From Christensenella sp. UBA4379 (GTDB taxonomy: Bacteria; Bacillota; Clostridia; Christensenellales; Aristaeellaceae), in the NCBI GenBank assembly GCA_002391225.1, contig DGRV01000029.1, positions 35,861-90,435 on the forward strand: DNA of 54,575 bases, in the 5' to 3' direction. Of this stretch, positions 43,570 through 50,901 are shown piece after piece (position 1 is the stretch's first letter; every line of letters begins with the position of its first letter). Under the pieces are notes generated by a model. That model made no database searches. It had not been told where the DNA came from and saw nothing but the letters and a program-made list of their open reading frames with translations. The position numbers and the translations under genes are program-made.

Positions 43570-45612
43570 ATGGCAAAGAAGAAAATCATAGAGCCGTGGA
43601 GAATCACAGCAGTATTATTGGTTTTATGGGATCTGGTGACCGTTGCGGCCGCATATTTCCTGGCGCTCTGGTTCCGCTTCGACTGCACCTATTCCAAGAT
43701 TCCGCATGTCTATCTGGATCCTTATATACGCTTCGCTCCGTTTTATTCAGTAATCTGTGTGGTGGTATACAGCCTGTTCCATCAGTACAGGAGCATCTGG
43801 CGTTTCGCGAGCTACATGGAACTGATGAAAAGCATCGAGTCGGTCGCCGTTACCACACTGATTCATATTGTCGGCATCACGATCCTCTTCAGGAGCATGT
43901 CCAACCAGGGCAGAATGCCTGTCAGCTATTACCTGATCGGCGCCAGCTTTCAGTTTCTGTTTACGATCTCTGTCCGCTTTGCGTACCGGGTCATCAATAT
44001 GGCCTTTGGCACCGCGAATAAATACAGCAGCCGAAAAGTGATGCTGATCGGCGCCGGATACGCGGGACAGGCGATCCTCCGTGACATCAATCATACCCAT
44101 AAAAATACGGAGCAGGTCGTCTGCATCATCGACGATGATTCTAACAAATGGCATCGTTATATCGATGGAATCCCGATCGTCGGGGGACGAAACGAGATCA
44201 TGAAAGCCGTCGGCGACTATCATATCGAGAAGATTTACCTGGCGATTCCCTCCGCGACGGCGGCTGAGCGCCGGGACATCCTGCAGATCTGCAATGAAAC
44301 CGGCTGTAAGCTGATGCAGCTGCCAGGTATTTATCAGTTGGCCTCAGGCGAGGTCAACGTCAGCCGGATGCGGAACGTGTCCGTAGAGGACCTTCTGGGC
44401 AGAGAACCGATCCGGGCGGATATGACCGGGGTTTTCAATATGATTCAGGGAAAAACCGTTCTGGTGACCGGCGGCGGAGGAAGCATCGGCTCGGAACTGT
44501 GCAGGCAGATCGCTGGCCATGATCCGGCTCAGCTGATCATCTTCGATATTTATGAAAACAACGCTTATGATATTCAGCTGGAGCTGAAAGAAAAATATCC
44601 GAACCTGAAGCTGACCGTGCTGATCGGTTCCGTCCGGGACAGCCGGAAGATGTTCGATGTGTTCGAGCAGTATCATCCGCAGATCGTCTATCACGCGGCC
44701 GCGCACAAGCACGTGCCGCTGATGGAAAACAGCCCCTGCGAGAGCATCAAGAATAACGTCTTTGGCACCTACAAGACGGCGTACGCAGCGATGGTGCATC
44801 AATGCGAGCGGTTTGTGCTGATCAGTACGGATAAGGCGGTCAACCCCACCAACATCATGGGTGCTTCCAAACGCCTGTGCGAAATGATTATCCAATCCTT
44901 TGACAAAAAGGTGAAGATGGGTGCCGCCAGCGAAATTCCCCAGTTGTTCACCCACGAGGGCGTGGAATGCGCCGACAAGGACGGCAGCGGCCGGGTTTTC
45001 AAAAACGTACGCACGGAGTTTGTCGCCGTGCGCTTTGGCAATGTTCTGGGCAGCAACGGCTCCGTCATCCCGATTTTCAAAAAACAGATCGAAAAGGGAG
45101 GCCCGGTGACCGTTACCCATCCGGACATCATCCGCTACTTCATGACCATCCCCGAGGCGGTCAGCCTGGTGATGCTGGCTGGTGCCTACGCCAAGGGCGG
45201 GGAGATCTTCGTGCTGGATATGGGCAGCCCGGTGAAGATCGATCAGCTGGCGCGGAACATCATCCGTTTAAGCGGCTTTGTCCCCGACGAAGATATCAAA
45301 ATCGAATATACCGGCCTTCGGGAAGGCGAGAAGCTGTTTGAAGAAAAGCTGATGGCGGAAGAAGGCCTCAAGAAGACGGAGAATAACCTGATTTTTATCG
45401 GCAACCCGCTTCCATTTGACACCGACCTGTTCTTTAAGCAGTTAAAAGACCTGATGAACAGCGCCTATACAAACAAGAAGAACATCAAAGAACAGGTACA
45501 GAAGATGGTATCCACCTATCACCCGGCTGAAACGATCCATCAGGGGGACTCCCTTTGCGATGGTCTGGATAAAAAAGCGGACGTAAAAGGAACGGACAAA
45601 GCCGTCTCCTGA
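43570..45612 (+). CDS. Membrane nucleotide-sugar 4,6-dehydratase (EpsC/PglF/CapD-like)
   Basis: Enzymes of this group convert UDP-GlcNAc to the 4-keto-6-deoxy sugar, the first step to bacillosamine and related sugars. The 680 residues have four N-terminal membrane spans (about 12-145), a CoA-binding-like domain with MLIGAGYAGQ (158-167), and the catalytic SDR domain with GGGGSIGS (301-308) and STDKAVNPTNIMGASK (419-434), the form typical of FlaA1/PglF rather than a YxxxK epimerase. AGGAGAG precedes ATG 43570. The aminotransferase at 23949 and the phosphoglycosyl transferase at 25971 would act next. A dedicated PglD/EpsM-type N-acetyltransferase was not found. Confidence 0.92.
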   Translation: MAKKKIIEPWRITAVLLVLWDLVTVAAAYFLALWFRFDCTYSKIPHVYLDPYIRFAPFYSVICVVVYSLFHQYRSIWRFASYMELMKSIESVAVTTLIHIVGITILFRSMSNQGRMPVSYYLIGASFQFLFTISVRFAYRVINMAFGTANKYSSRKVMLIGAGYAGQAILRDINHTHKNTEQVVCIIDDDSNKWHRYIDGIPIVGGRNEIMKAVGDYHIEKIYLAIPSATAAERRDILQICNETGCKLMQLPGIYQLASGEVNVSRMRNVSVEDLLGREPIRADMTGVFNMIQGKTVLVTGGGGSIGSELCRQIAGHDPAQLIIFDIYENNAYDIQLELKEKYPNLKLTVLIGSVRDSRKMFDVFEQYHPQIVYHAAAHKHVPLMENSPCESIKNNVFGTYKTAYAAMVHQCERFVLISTDKAVNPTNIMGASKRLCEMIIQSFDKKVKMGAASEIPQLFTHEGVECADKDGSGRVFKNVRTEFVAVRFGNVLGSNGSVIPIFKKQIEKGGPVTVTHPDIIRYFMTIPEAVSLVMLAGAYAKGGEIFVLDMGSPVKIDQLARNIIRLSGFVPDEDIKIEYTGLREGEKLFEEKLMAEEGLKKTENNLIFIGNPLPFDTDLFFKQLKDLMNSAYTNKKNIKEQVQKMVSTYHPAETIHQGDSLCDGLDKKADVKGTDKAVS

Positions 45613-45666
45613 TGCGGATATATCGGGAAGCGGCGGATAAGGATTTTTTCTGAAAAGAGGAACAGT

Positions 45667-45930
45667 ATGAAGCTGAAAGATCATTATGAAACCATGGCGA
45701 TGCGGGATAAGATCGTGGCGGTGCCGATGGGGGACGAGGTGTCGTTCAACGGGGCGCTGAAGCTGAATAAAACCGGGGCGGCGATTTTGGAGCTGCTGAA
45801 GGAAGAAACCACCGAGGAGGCGCTGGTGGAAAAGCTGAGCGAACGCTTTGAAGCTCCAAAGGACCTCCTTCGGGAGGACGTGCGTCAGTGCGTCGCGATG
45901 CTGCGGGAAAAGAATCTGATCACCGGCTGA
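45667..45930 (+). CDS. PqqD-like peptide-binding chaperone
   Basis: PqqD-like domains (RiPP recognition elements) bind the leader of a peptide substrate and hand it to modifying or exporting enzymes. This 87-residue protein has the expected winged-helix pattern: three beta segments early (KIVAVPMGDEV, FNGALKLNKTG), AAILELLKEETT, then EEALVEKLSERF and a C-terminal helix pair ending LREKNLITG. AAGAGG precedes the ATG. It lies 55 bases after the dehydratase and 20 bases before the ABC exporter, so it probably serves a peptide handled by that exporter; the double-glycine peptide at 41890 is the only candidate seen. Confidence 0.85.
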   Translation: MKLKDHYETMAMRDKIVAVPMGDEVSFNGALKLNKTGAAILELLKEETTEEALVEKLSERFEAPKDLLREDVRQCVAMLREKNLITG

Positions 45931-45949
45931 ATTCGGTCAAAAGGTTGAG

Positions 45950-47632
45950 ATGGAGAATTTAAAGAAAGTCAGAACCATATTTAAAAGCCATGCCCTGAGG
46001 GACATCATCCGCTGGTCCGGATGCATCCGCAGGCAGCTGACGTTCATCTGCCTGCTGTGCGCCGCGACGTCGCTGTTTTCCCTCAGCATTCCGCTGGCCA
46101 CCAAAGGAATGATCGACGGAGCGACGGCGGGGGATTCATCCGCCCTGCTGCGAAACGGGATCCTCCTGACGGCAATGATCCTGCTTTATCAGGGTTGCTC
46201 GATGCTGGAGGCGCTGATTCGGAACAAGGCCTCCGCGCGGATGCAGCTGTCGCTGCAGTCCAGGGTGACAGAGGCGATTCTGGGCAAGGAATACGCGTCC
46301 GTCAAGCCCTTTCACAGCGGAGAGCTGGTCAACCGCATTTTCTCCGACGTCGGCGTGGTGAAAGAGGGTGTGATCGGCTTCCTGCCTTCCCTGCTGGGCA
46401 TTGCGATCAGCTTTATCGGGGCGTCCGCGATCCTGATTGCCATGGACTGGCGCTTTGTGCCGGTGATGATCATAGCGGGCCTGGCGGGAGGCGGTATGAT
46501 GATCCTGCTTCGGAACCCGATGAAGCGCCGGCACAAGCGGATGCAGGCGGCGGAGGACTCGCTGCACGCGGTCACCCAGGAAACGCTGGAAAACCTGCGG
46601 GTCGTAAAAGCCAGCGTCTCCGAAGAGCGGGCGATCGGGCAGATGGACGAAAGCAGGCAGCGGCTCAGCCGCGAGCAGGTAAGCAGGGGAAAGCTGTCCG
46701 TCCTGATGAATCACGGGATGAGCGGAATGTTCGACCTCTCCTGGCTGATCTGCAACCTCTGGGGCTGCTATAAGATCTACCAGGGGTCGTTTACCTACGG
46801 TTCCCTGGCCGCCCTGATCCAGCTGGTGGGCCGCGTACAGGCCCCGCTGGCCAACGCTGTAGGCCTGGTCGGCCAGGCGTATAATGTGATCGCCTCCGCC
46901 GAGCGCCTGCAGGAGGTGCTGGACCTGCCGCAGGAGGAAGAGGGCCAGAAGCTGGAGAGCTTCGACGCCATCCGCATGGAGGAACTCTGCTTTCATTATG
47001 AGGACGGTCCGGACGGCGTGCTGACAGACGTGAACGGCACCATCCGCCGGGGCGACTTTGCGGCGCTGACGGGTATTTCCGGCGGGGGAAAGACCAGCCT
47101 GTTCCAGCTGCTGCTGGGCATCTACCGGCCCACTTCAGGCCGCGTCTTCTTTGAACAGGGGGACAGGCAGGTGCCGGTCAGCAAGGCCACCCGCTCGCTG
47201 TTTGCCTACGTGCCGCAGGGAAATACCCTTCGCTCAGGTACTGTCTATGAGAACCTGACCATGTTTACCGACCACGCTTCCCCCGAGGAAGTGCAGAATG
47301 CCGTCCGGGCGGCCTGCCTGGAGGATGTCGTCCGGGAAGTCGGCATGAATGCCGTATTGGGCGAACGCGGCGTCGGCCTGTCGGAAGGGCAGGCCCAGCG
47401 CGTGGCGGTCGCACGGGCCTTGCTTTCCAAGGCGCCGATCCTGCTGCTGGACGAGGCGACCAGCGCCCTGGACGAGGAAACGGAAGCCAGAATGCTGAAA
47501 AACATTTCCGCCATGAGGGAAAAGACCTGCATCATCGTCACTCACCGCCGGGCGGCGCTGTCGATCTGTGACTATACTTTCCATATCGAGAACGGGCGGA
47601 TGACGCGGACGGAAGGGGCGACGCAGATATGA
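45950..47632 (+). CDS. ABC exporter (fused membrane and ATPase domains), no C39 peptidase
   Basis: A type IV ABC half-transporter of 560 residues that should act as a dimer. Six membrane spans lie within about 28-310. The nucleotide-binding domain has Walker A GISGGGKT (375-382), Q-loop region VPQGN, signature LSEGQ (478-482), Walker B ILLLDEA and the switch histidine in IVTHRR. There is no N-terminal C39 peptidase domain (no early Cys/His protease motif), so a double-glycine leader would have to be cut by another protease or exported whole. It follows the PqqD-like gene by 20 bases, and its stop overlaps the start of the phosphatase. Confidence 0.92.
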   Translation: MENLKKVRTIFKSHALRDIIRWSGCIRRQLTFICLLCAATSLFSLSIPLATKGMIDGATAGDSSALLRNGILLTAMILLYQGCSMLEALIRNKASARMQLSLQSRVTEAILGKEYASVKPFHSGELVNRIFSDVGVVKEGVIGFLPSLLGIAISFIGASAILIAMDWRFVPVMIIAGLAGGGMMILLRNPMKRRHKRMQAAEDSLHAVTQETLENLRVVKASVSEERAIGQMDESRQRLSREQVSRGKLSVLMNHGMSGMFDLSWLICNLWGCYKIYQGSFTYGSLAALIQLVGRVQAPLANAVGLVGQAYNVIASAERLQEVLDLPQEEEGQKLESFDAIRMEELCFHYEDGPDGVLTDVNGTIRRGDFAALTGISGGGKTSLFQLLLGIYRPTSGRVFFEQGDRQVPVSKATRSLFAYVPQGNTLRSGTVYENLTMFTDHASPEEVQNAVRAACLEDVVREVGMNAVLGERGVGLSEGQAQRVAVARALLSKAPILLLDEATSALDEETEARMLKNISAMREKTCIIVTHRRAALSICDYTFHIENGRMTRTEGATQI

Positions 47633-48315
47633 GAAACATCATCATCGGGGATATTCATGGCTGCAGTCAAGCGTTTCACGCCCTGCTCAAAAAAGTCAAG
47701 CTCGTCGGGGACGACCGGCTGATCCTCCTGGGCGATCTGTTTGACCGGGGGCCGGATTCCTTCGAGGTGTTCCGCACGGTGCGCCAGCTGGCCGGCACGA
47801 TGGAGGAAGACTTCGTCCTGCTCCGGGGCAATCATGAGGATTATCTGCTCAACCCGAAGCTGACGCTGATGCAGCGCTTCGTCTGGGAACGGGTCGGACG
47901 GGGGACGACCGTCGCTTCCTTCAAGGCCCACGGGGACCGGATGGAAAACGCGATCCCCTGGCTGGACCAGCGCTGCCAGATATACTATCAGGGGGACGGC
48001 TTTCAGTGCGTGCACGCCGGCCTTCTGGTGGACCCCATCGAGGCTAACGATCCCCAGACCATGATCCACGATCATAACGTGGTGAAGAAAAACCGCTATG
48101 CTGGCCCCCTGACGATCACCGGCCATATCGCCCTGCAGGAGCCCACCTATTTCGCCGGGGATGAAAAAACGACGGAGACCCTGGCCTATGGTGAGACGCT
48201 CCCGCTGCCCGAAACCGGGGTCATCTGCATTGATACCGGCTGCGGAAAGGGCGGCAGACTGACCGCCATGATTATTAAGGACCGGGAATACCAGCTGGAA
48301 AGCGTGCCGGAATGA
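47629..48315 (+). CDS. PPP-family metallophosphatase (Ser/Thr phosphatase-like)
   Basis: The 228-residue enzyme has the dimetal phosphatase signatures GDIHG (7-11), GDLFDRGP and RGNHEDY, then VHAGL and a late GHI segment. Members dephosphorylate proteins or small molecules such as dinucleoside polyphosphates. Its ATG overlaps the exporter stop (ATGA), so the two are made together. That coupling suggests a role linked to the exported cargo or to the BY-kinase/phosphorylated intermediates of the locus, though PPP enzymes do not typically attack phosphotyrosine on BY-kinases. A bidirectional terminator follows. Confidence 0.9.
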   Translation: MRNIIIGDIHGCSQAFHALLKKVKLVGDDRLILLGDLFDRGPDSFEVFRTVRQLAGTMEEDFVLLRGNHEDYLLNPKLTLMQRFVWERVGRGTTVASFKAHGDRMENAIPWLDQRCQIYYQGDGFQCVHAGLLVDPIEANDPQTMIHDHNVVKKNRYAGPLTITGHIALQEPTYFAGDEKTTETLAYGETLPLPETGVICIDTGCGKGGRLTAMIIKDREYQLESVPE

Positions 48316-48360
48316 CCGCAGGCACGGAGGACCCCGCAGAGCTCCATTTACACAACTCTA

Positions 48361-48537
48361 TCAAAAATCTCCCGAACCGTCTTCCTGATCAGTCCGGGAG
48401 ATTTTTTTTCGGTTGTAGATTTTTTTGCTTTCCACCCGCCGGGTGACCGGGGAGAAAGTCCAGGTCGTGCGCTTTTCGGCGTTGAGCTTCTTTCTGGCCT
48501 TCTTGCTCAGCTTCGCCTTGGAAATAATCTTCTTCAC
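48361..48537 (-). CDS. Small basic protein of 58 residues, function unknown
   Basis: A short minus-strand gene with GTG at 48537-48535 and AAGGAAG seven bases upstream. The product starts MKKIISKAKLSKKARKKLN and contains TWTFSPVTRRVESKKIYNRK, a run I associate with small uncharacterised proteins of Clostridia. It is strongly basic (many Lys/Arg), with an acidic tail DQEDGSGDF that reads into the terminator stem. It might bind RNA or DNA, but no family function is known to me. It follows the DUF4097 operon in the same direction and could be read with it. Confidence 0.6.
   Translation of the reverse strand: MKKIISKAKLSKKARKKLNAEKRTTWTFSPVTRRVESKKIYNRKKISRTDQEDGSGDF
48363..48410. terminator. 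Bidirectional terminator
   Basis: Twelve-base arms (48363-48374 and 48395-48406) form a stem flanked by A5 on one side and T8 on the other, so it works for the phosphatase transcript and for the minus-strand transcript. It overlaps the last codons of the 58-residue protein. Confidence 0.88.
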
Positions 48538-48597
48538 TTAATCACTTCCTTTCCGGAATCAGCATACCACATCTTCCGGAAAGATACAAGCGCTGTT

Positions 48598-49602
48598 TTA
48601 TTGGGCGGGATCGATCCGGACGTCGCCGGAGGTGGTCTGGAGGGTGACCGAGCCGCTGCCGTCGCCGCACACATAGTTAGAGCCGCTGCGGGACAGGGCA
48701 AGGCCGTATTCAAACCGTCCGCTGGTGGTTTTCACGTTGGCCGTAAATCCCGGTTCGGCAGACAGCCAGGCGGCGATGCTGCCGGACGTGGCATGAACTG
48801 TCAAGCGGTCCAGCTTCCGGGCCTTCACCGAGATATTGCCGGAGGTGGAGGAGAGCTGGCCGTTTCCCATTTGGGCCACGTCCGCCTGAACCGTGCCGGA
48901 GGTGGAGGTGGTTTTAAGCTCGCCGACATTTTCCGCGGTGATGTAGATGTTTCCGGAGGTCGATACGGCTTCCAGGAGATCGGCATTCTTTCCCACAATC
49001 CGGATCCCGCCGGAGGTGGAGGTACACCGGATGCTCCGGGCTTCCGAAGAAAGCGTTAAGTCCAGATCGCCGGAGGTGGAGGTGGTGGAGATCGTTCCCG
49101 CGCTGACTTGAGCCTTGATATCCCCGGAGGTGGTGGTCAGCTTCAGGCTGTCCGCCTGCAGGGACGGGATCGCCAGGTTGGCGGAGGTGGCGGTCATGCT
49201 CACATCGTTCAACGAAATGCCTTCCGGCAGGGTCAGCAGCAACTCCTTTTGCTGGTTGTTCCAGGCCGCCTGACAGAAGCCGTCCTTCGCAAAGCGGATG
49301 CGCAGGGTATCCCCGTCCAGGAACCAGCGCAGCTGGAGATCCCCGGTGATGGGCTTGTCGGAGGTTTCGCTGACCAAGACCGTGTTTCCGTTGTGACTGG
49401 CAAATGTTACCTTGCCGTTGATCCAGTGGATGTCCAGGCTGCGCACGGTTCCGTTGATTTCGGAACCTCCGGCCGTGTATTTGTCCGCGTTGTCATAATG
49501 ATAGCTCGTAAAGGCGAACACATCCTTCAGGCTGATCAGGACGGCGGCGACGAGGACGATGAAGCAGATAATCAGAAGAATTCTGGATACAGAACGGCTC
49601 AT
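48598..49602 (-). CDS. DUF4097 beta-repeat protein, membrane-anchored
   Basis: The 334 residues start with one membrane span (about 8-30); the rest should face outward. The body is a regular beta-solenoid-like series of TSTSGDL/TTSGDI units (for example ISTTSTSGDLDL, LKTTSTSGTV, LQTTSGDVRI), the mark of DUF4097/adhesin-like proteins. Its ATG overlaps the anti-sigma stop (ATGA) and has AAGAGG upstream. In Clostridia such proteins often share operons with ECF sigma and anti-sigma genes and are thought to be part of an envelope stress response; function is unproven. Confidence 0.9.
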   Translation of the reverse strand: MSRSVSRILLIICFIVLVAAVLISLKDVFAFTSYHYDNADKYTAGGSEINGTVRSLDIHWINGKVTFASHNGNTVLVSETSDKPITGDLQLRWFLDGDTLRIRFAKDGFCQAAWNNQQKELLLTLPEGISLNDVSMTATSANLAIPSLQADSLKLTTTSGDIKAQVSAGTISTTSTSGDLDLTLSSEARSIRCTSTSGGIRIVGKNADLLEAVSTSGNIYITAENVGELKTTSTSGTVQADVAQMGNGQLSSTSGNISVKARKLDRLTVHATSGSIAAWLSAEPGFTANVKTTSGRFEYGLALSRSGSNYVCGDGSGSVTLQTTSGDVRIDPAQ

Positions 49603-50339
49603 TTGCGGATACCTCTTTTCCTCAGAATGATCAGAGCAATCATGACGGCTCCGGCGATGACGCCTGCGGTAAGCAGGACGTTTTTAAAGATCAGTCCAGC
49701 GCGCCCGGTGATGCAGTTCATCATATGGACGAAGAGCACGGCGTCCACGCCCAGGATGAGCAGGGGCTTATTGACGCCCCGGATCAGCTTCTGCACGGGC
49801 CTGGCCCGGACCACGAAGGGGAGGAAGATCACGCTCAGGCCGAACAGGGAGGCGCTGGAGGCGATCCAGAACCAGTTTCCGCCGGTAACCAGACAGACCA
49901 CGGCCAGGAGAACCATGAGACTGACGCAGAAGGCGCAGAAGGTCCAGAACAGTTTGTCTTCCGGCACGGTCAGCGGCACCACGATCAGGGAAGCCGCTAT
50001 GCCCAGGGCGGCGAGCACGATAAAGAACCAGCTGAGCCCCGAGCCTGTCAGAATGTTGATGATCAGGCAGACCAGGATCGGGATCATGAACATCCCCGAT
50101 GTCACCGAGCCCACGGTGGCGGTGCGGCGCTTGAAGCGCTTTTCCCCGTATTCAAGCACGTCTACTTTTTCCATGTGCAGCTTTTCTTCGATCCGGCCGT
50201 CCAGCAGCTTGGCCATGATGTTCCGGCATTCCGGGCATCCCTTGACGTGGCTTTCCACCAGCTCCCGGCTGCCGGGGCTGCATACGTTGTCCGCGTAAAG
50301 CGGCAGAAGATCGCGGACCACTTCACAGTCTTTATTCAC
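49599..50339 (-). CDS. Membrane anti-sigma factor with zinc-finger (zf-HC2-like)
   Basis: A 246-residue protein whose first ~45 residues match the anti-sigma zinc finger: MNKDC, then HVKGCPEC (H-x3-C-x2-C). It should hold the sigma factor inactive at the membrane. At least four, probably five or six, hydrophobic segments follow from about residue 75, more than the single span of classic RsiW. It overlaps the sigma gene by four bases and the DUF4097 gene by four, giving tight co-translation. The inducing signal is unknown. Confidence 0.9.
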   Translation of the reverse strand: MNKDCEVVRDLLPLYADNVCSPGSRELVESHVKGCPECRNIMAKLLDGRIEEKLHMEKVDVLEYGEKRFKRRTATVGSVTSGMFMIPILVCLIINILTGSGLSWFFIVLAALGIAASLIVVPLTVPEDKLFWTFCAFCVSLMVLLAVVCLVTGGNWFWIASSASLFGLSVIFLPFVVRARPVQKLIRGVNKPLLILGVDAVLFVHMMNCITGRAGLIFKNVLLTAGVIAGAVMIALIILRKRGIRK

Positions 50340-50821
50340 TGTATTTCCATCCTTTCCTGAAGCTTCAGCCTGGCGCGGTGATAGGTGACGCGGGCCCAGT
50401 TTTCGGTTTTGCCGAAAATCTGGCCGACCTCACGGAAACTCAGCTCTCCGAAGATCCGAAGCTCGAATACTTCCCGGAACGGCTCTTCCAGGGCGTGGAG
50501 AGCCAGGTGGATGCGGAAAGAAGAATCCTTGTCGGCTATCAGCTTCTCGATGCTGCCCGCTGCGTCCGGCAGGTCTTCCGGCACGGCGGTGTGGCGGGCC
50601 TGCCTTCGCCTTTCGTCCAGGAACAGGTTCCGGGCGATGGCGCATACCCAGGTGACCTCATCCGAACCGCCCCGGAAGCTGTCCTGCTTGGCGCAGGCCC
50701 GGAAGAAGGCTTCCTGCGTGACCTCTTCCGCCAGCGACCGGTCGCCGGCCAGGGTCATCACATAGGAGAAGACCTTCATGTAACAGGCTTCGTACAGCTT
50801 CTCAAATTCTTCCCGCGCCAC
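50336..50821 (-). CDS. ECF RNA polymerase sigma factor
   Basis: A 161-residue group IV sigma factor with region 2 (FEKLYEACYMKVFSYVMTL, EVTQEAFFRAC, then WVCAIARNLFLDERRR) and region 4 (LRIFGELSFREVGQIFG, ENWARVTYHRAR). AAGGAGG precedes the ATG. A sequence with the appearance of an ECF promoter lies 30-60 bases upstream, suggesting positive autoregulation. It heads the sigma, anti-sigma, DUF4097 operon. Confidence 0.95.
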   Translation of the reverse strand: MAREEFEKLYEACYMKVFSYVMTLAGDRSLAEEVTQEAFFRACAKQDSFRGGSDEVTWVCAIARNLFLDERRRQARHTAVPEDLPDAAGSIEKLIADKDSSFRIHLALHALEEPFREVFELRIFGELSFREVGQIFGKTENWARVTYHRARLKLQERMEIQ

Positions 50822-50853
50822 ATCCTCACCTCCTTTCTGTCAGACTCATCATT

Positions 50854-50881
50854 TAGACGGAGATGTCCCGGATTCGTTACA
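50854..50881 (-). promoter_or_regulatory. Probable ECF-type autoregulated promoter
   Basis: On the minus strand TGTAAC (50881-50876) and CGTCTA (50859-50854) are 16 bases apart, matching the AAC-type -35 and CGTC-type -10 elements used by ECF sigma factors. It stands directly before the sigma gene. Confidence 0.75.
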
Positions 50882-50901
50882 GCGAATTATAAAAAAATAA
50901 T

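Noticed and set aside
41890..47632. Lasso peptide or class II bacteriocin cluster
   Set aside because: No lasso cyclase/protease, no C39 peptidase domain in the exporter, and the core peptide lacks bacteriocin features.
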